Source: Bryopsis sp. KO-2023 (taxonomy: Eukaryota > Chlorophyta > Ulvophyceae > Bryopsidales > Bryopsidaceae). Taken from it: 64,000 nt of DNA. The first letter of the stretch is position 1; each line of letters opens with the position of its first letter. Made by a program: the position numbers and the translations under genes. The notes below the pieces were generated by a model. It saw only the letters and a program-made list of their open reading frames with translations, was not told the origin of the DNA and did not search any database. Shown in pieces: positions 61,847 through 64,000 of the stretch. The stretch covers positions 1,302,001 through 1,366,000 of the forward strand of contig BSYQ01000003.1 of NCBI GenBank assembly GCA_030272585.1. The letters are read 5' to 3'.

Positions 61847-63286
61847 ATGGACGCAGAGAGCGACGTTACCAGAGAGGGATGCAGGGAGCCCCTTCTGAAT
61901 CCGCATACCAAGGCGGACGTCGATTCGGTTTACCGGAAAATATCGTGGAGACTTCTTCCTTTCACGTTTCTCATGACAGTCGTTTGTTACGTGGATCGCA
62001 CCAACATCAGCCTGGCGGCCAAAGACATGTCTGGGGATCTCCACCTGACGAAATCTCAATTCGGGGTGGCCTCCAGTCTGTTCTTCGTCACGTACATGAT
62101 TTTCCAGGTCCCCAGCAATGCAATCTTGCAAAGAGTAGGGGGTCCAGTATGGCTGGGGGTATTGCTCATCGGATGGGGGTTGGCTGCCTCATTGACTGCT
62201 TTTGTTAGGAACGCCACAGAGCTATATATCTTGCGGCTTTTGCTGGGGGTGTTTGAGGCTGGGACCTTCCCAGGTTTACTCTTCTACTTGTCTCAATTCT
62301 TCCCAGATTCACGAACGCCTGGAGTGTATGGGATAACGATTGCAGGATGCACAGCTGGCATGGCGATTTCGGCCCCCTTGGCTGCAGGATTTCTCTCAAT
62401 GAATGGAGTGCTGAACTTCAGCGGGTGGCAATGGTTGTTTTTCCTCGAAGGACTGCCAGCCATTGCCCTTGGGGTTGGGATGATGTTGTTTCTGCCCAAA
62501 TCCCTTGATTCAGAAGGTTTCCTGACTAGAAAAGAGCAGATGCTTCTGAACAATGATAGGCCCCTTCCGAGGAACCCCGTGGATGGAAAATTGAAGAATG
62601 TACTGTATCTTTTGAACACAGTGGTTTTGAATATCAACTTGTGGGTCCTCCTGTTGTGTGCTTTGCTTGCTGGGACGATGCGTTATGTTGCAATGTTTTG
62701 GACTCCCCTCTGGATCGATGCGATGGTGAACGGAAGTGGCTTGGATTGGGAAAAGGCTGAAAAGACTGGTCAGTCTGGTGACAGTGTCCAAGTGGCTCTG
62801 ATTTCAACCATTCCCTATGCCCTGGCTGCATTTAGTGGTGTGTTTTTTGGCTGGACGTCAGAAAAACTCCATGATAGGACCATTCACTGTTTCTTCTTGT
62901 GGTTGGTTGGGGGTCTTTGTTTTTTGCTGCTGCCATGGTTGGCTGGAGTGGATGTTATTCTAGGATTTGTTGCTTTGCTGTGTGGGCACGTTGGGGTGAA
63001 TGGAATGTGGGGCCCTTTCACGTCATTGGAGCTATCCTTCATGACAGAGGAAAACAAAAGCTTTGGATTGGCATGGGTGAATTCTATTGGAAATTTGGGT
63101 GGTTTGCTAGGGCCCATGATCGCTGGATTCTTAGCAGATCAGACGGGTTCATACAAATCTGGCATTTGGGGTGCTGGTGCTATGACTGTCATAGCAGCCA
63201 CAGTGATCATTTTTGTCAACGATGCCGTCAGAAAAGAGAATAGAAAGAGTCAAGCTCAAGCGATATTTTTTTCAGGCTTAGATTAG
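61847..63286 (+). CDS. Major facilitator transporter, anion:cation symporter (ACS) type, copy B
   Basis: An intronless frame of 479 aa collinear with copy A at 52106. It has the same 12-helix pattern, the same CYVDRTNISLAAKDMS, SQFGVASSLFFVTYMIFQVPSN, LGVFEAGTFPGLLFYLSQFFP and GWQWLFFLEGLPAIALG motifs, and the same charged central loop after KSLDSEGFLTRKEQM. Most differences are conservative. The N-terminus differs more (REGCREPLLNPHTKADVDSVYRK) and the last residues differ (AIFFSGLD). Both copies are intact, so both are probably functional. Tandem duplication followed by retrotransposon insertion explains the layout. The substrate is unknown, likely an organic or inorganic anion. Confidence 0.85.
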   Translation: MDAESDVTREGCREPLLNPHTKADVDSVYRKISWRLLPFTFLMTVVCYVDRTNISLAAKDMSGDLHLTKSQFGVASSLFFVTYMIFQVPSNAILQRVGGPVWLGVLLIGWGLAASLTAFVRNATELYILRLLLGVFEAGTFPGLLFYLSQFFPDSRTPGVYGITIAGCTAGMAISAPLAAGFLSMNGVLNFSGWQWLFFLEGLPAIALGVGMMLFLPKSLDSEGFLTRKEQMLLNNDRPLPRNPVDGKLKNVLYLLNTVVLNINLWVLLLCALLAGTMRYVAMFWTPLWIDAMVNGSGLDWEKAEKTGQSGDSVQVALISTIPYALAAFSGVFFGWTSEKLHDRTIHCFFLWLVGGLCFLLLPWLAGVDVILGFVALLCGHVGVNGMWGPFTSLELSFMTEENKSFGLAWVNSIGNLGGLLGPMIAGFLADQTGSYKSGIWGAGAMTVIAATVIIFVNDAVRKENRKSQAQAIFFSGLD

Positions 63287-64000
63287 CAGTTCAAGACGGT
63301 GTAGCACAGATGAACATATCAAAGAGTAGGAGAGGAGGGAGTCTTATTGTTGAAGTTGATCAGCACTTCGATGGACATTTCGAAGGCTGAAAATGAAATT
63401 GAGTAAGATTGCGATTTTGAACTTGTCCTTTTTTTTGTAAAACTGTTATTAAACTGCCAGAAATACAACAGCGACGTCCATTGTGTTTGCCCTTGAACAA
63501 GTATTAACAGAAATATCCACAATTTAGGAGCAGAAGGTATCTCAGTGGAGGAAAAAAGGAATATGTGAACCTGTTACACCGATCCGTATCTACAAACACT
63601 GATTGTCATTCAAAAGGAAAAAACAAAATCAACCCCTCTCATAAGAAAACGAATCACTAAAAATCGACGACCGTTCAAGCAACGCAGAAGCTATCGAACG
63701 GTGCAAGGAAAGAGAAAGCTGTTGCCAGGCCCTTTCCACAACTATCGACGTAGGAAGGTTTTGAAGAGTGGCAACCATACGCGATAAAGAACGAACCAAA
63801 ATATGTGAACCTGAGTACGGAATTGAACATTTGTTTATAGATCGTTTTCACATCGAAAAAATGCGATGGAGGTTGACGGAGTTCAGTGGAAGTTGAGCTA
63901 AACAATTGTACCTCCTCCTGGAGGTACAAGGATGTACATTTCGCTGAAGATCGACAGCTCTAACCCCACTCTTGACTGTCCCAGATGCATTCATGTTCAC
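63287..64000. other. 3' flank to window end
   Basis: No coding signal recognised on either strand; short open frames only. Confidence 0.45.

Overview
The window is intron-rich nuclear DNA of a green-lineage (Viridiplantae) eukaryote, most likely a green or streptophyte alga. The evidence is the gene set: a plastid-type diaminopimelate epimerase, a two-domain PAP/fibrillin plastid lipid protein, a PIN-like (PILS-type) carrier, an HR-like lesion-inducing protein, a DUF1995/zinc-knuckle protein, an octotricopeptide-like repeat protein and a pherophorin-like proline-rich wall protein. Introns are mostly 70-450 bp with GT..AG ends and T-rich 3' ends. I rebuilt exons by hand from reading frame, splice dinucleotides and phase. 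Where every junction closes in phase I treat the model as good, and I flag the exceptions.

Layout. 1-509 (-) holds the end of a START/SRPBCC-like gene. 1242-5415 (+) is a sterol-sensing/Patched-family membrane protein. 5871-8915 (-) is an intronless OPR-like repeat protein with an arginine-rich tail. 10854-11306 (-) and 12265-14695 (+) are divergent genes for a small GPI-anchored-type protein and an acidic cysteine-rich secreted protein. 15162-15577 (-) is a small membrane protein, and 15658-18462 (+) is the double PAP/fibrillin protein, followed by a minisatellite grown from its last codons. 20002-20205 (-) is a 67-aa protein. 20747-24363 (+) is THOC1/HPR1. 25895-27575 (-) is the HR-lesion/DoxX-like protein, divergent from PEX6 at 27892-33362 (+). 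33578-35367 (-) is DapF, divergent from a GYF-like protein at 35891-36729 (+). 37567-38895 (-) is the Pro-rich wall protein and 39387-42605 (-) the PIN-like carrier. 44531-47508 (+) is the NUMOD3/CCHC/DUF1995 protein. 48395-48631 (-) is a small protein divergent from TRM8/METTL1 at 48876-51345 (+).

The last 12 kb hold two intronless, closely similar major-facilitator transporters (52106-53551 and 61847-63286). A complete Ty3/Gypsy chromovirus (53780-61055) sits between them, with apparently identical 373-bp LTRs and a TCGAT target duplication. This element is the most unusual part of the window. It has a textbook -1 frameshift signal (heptamer GGGAAAC plus a stem-loop) at the gag stop, an in-frame UAG inside reverse transcriptase in the TMV-type leaky context UAG-CAA-UUA, a further -1 shift between RT and RNase H, an almost CpG-free pol region beside a CpG-rich gag and LTRs, and an antisense tRNA-Leu-like A box/B box pair in each LTR.

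The genes do not form a pathway. They are ordinary housekeeping, organelle and secretory genes, repeatedly arranged as head-to-head pairs with short shared promoters.
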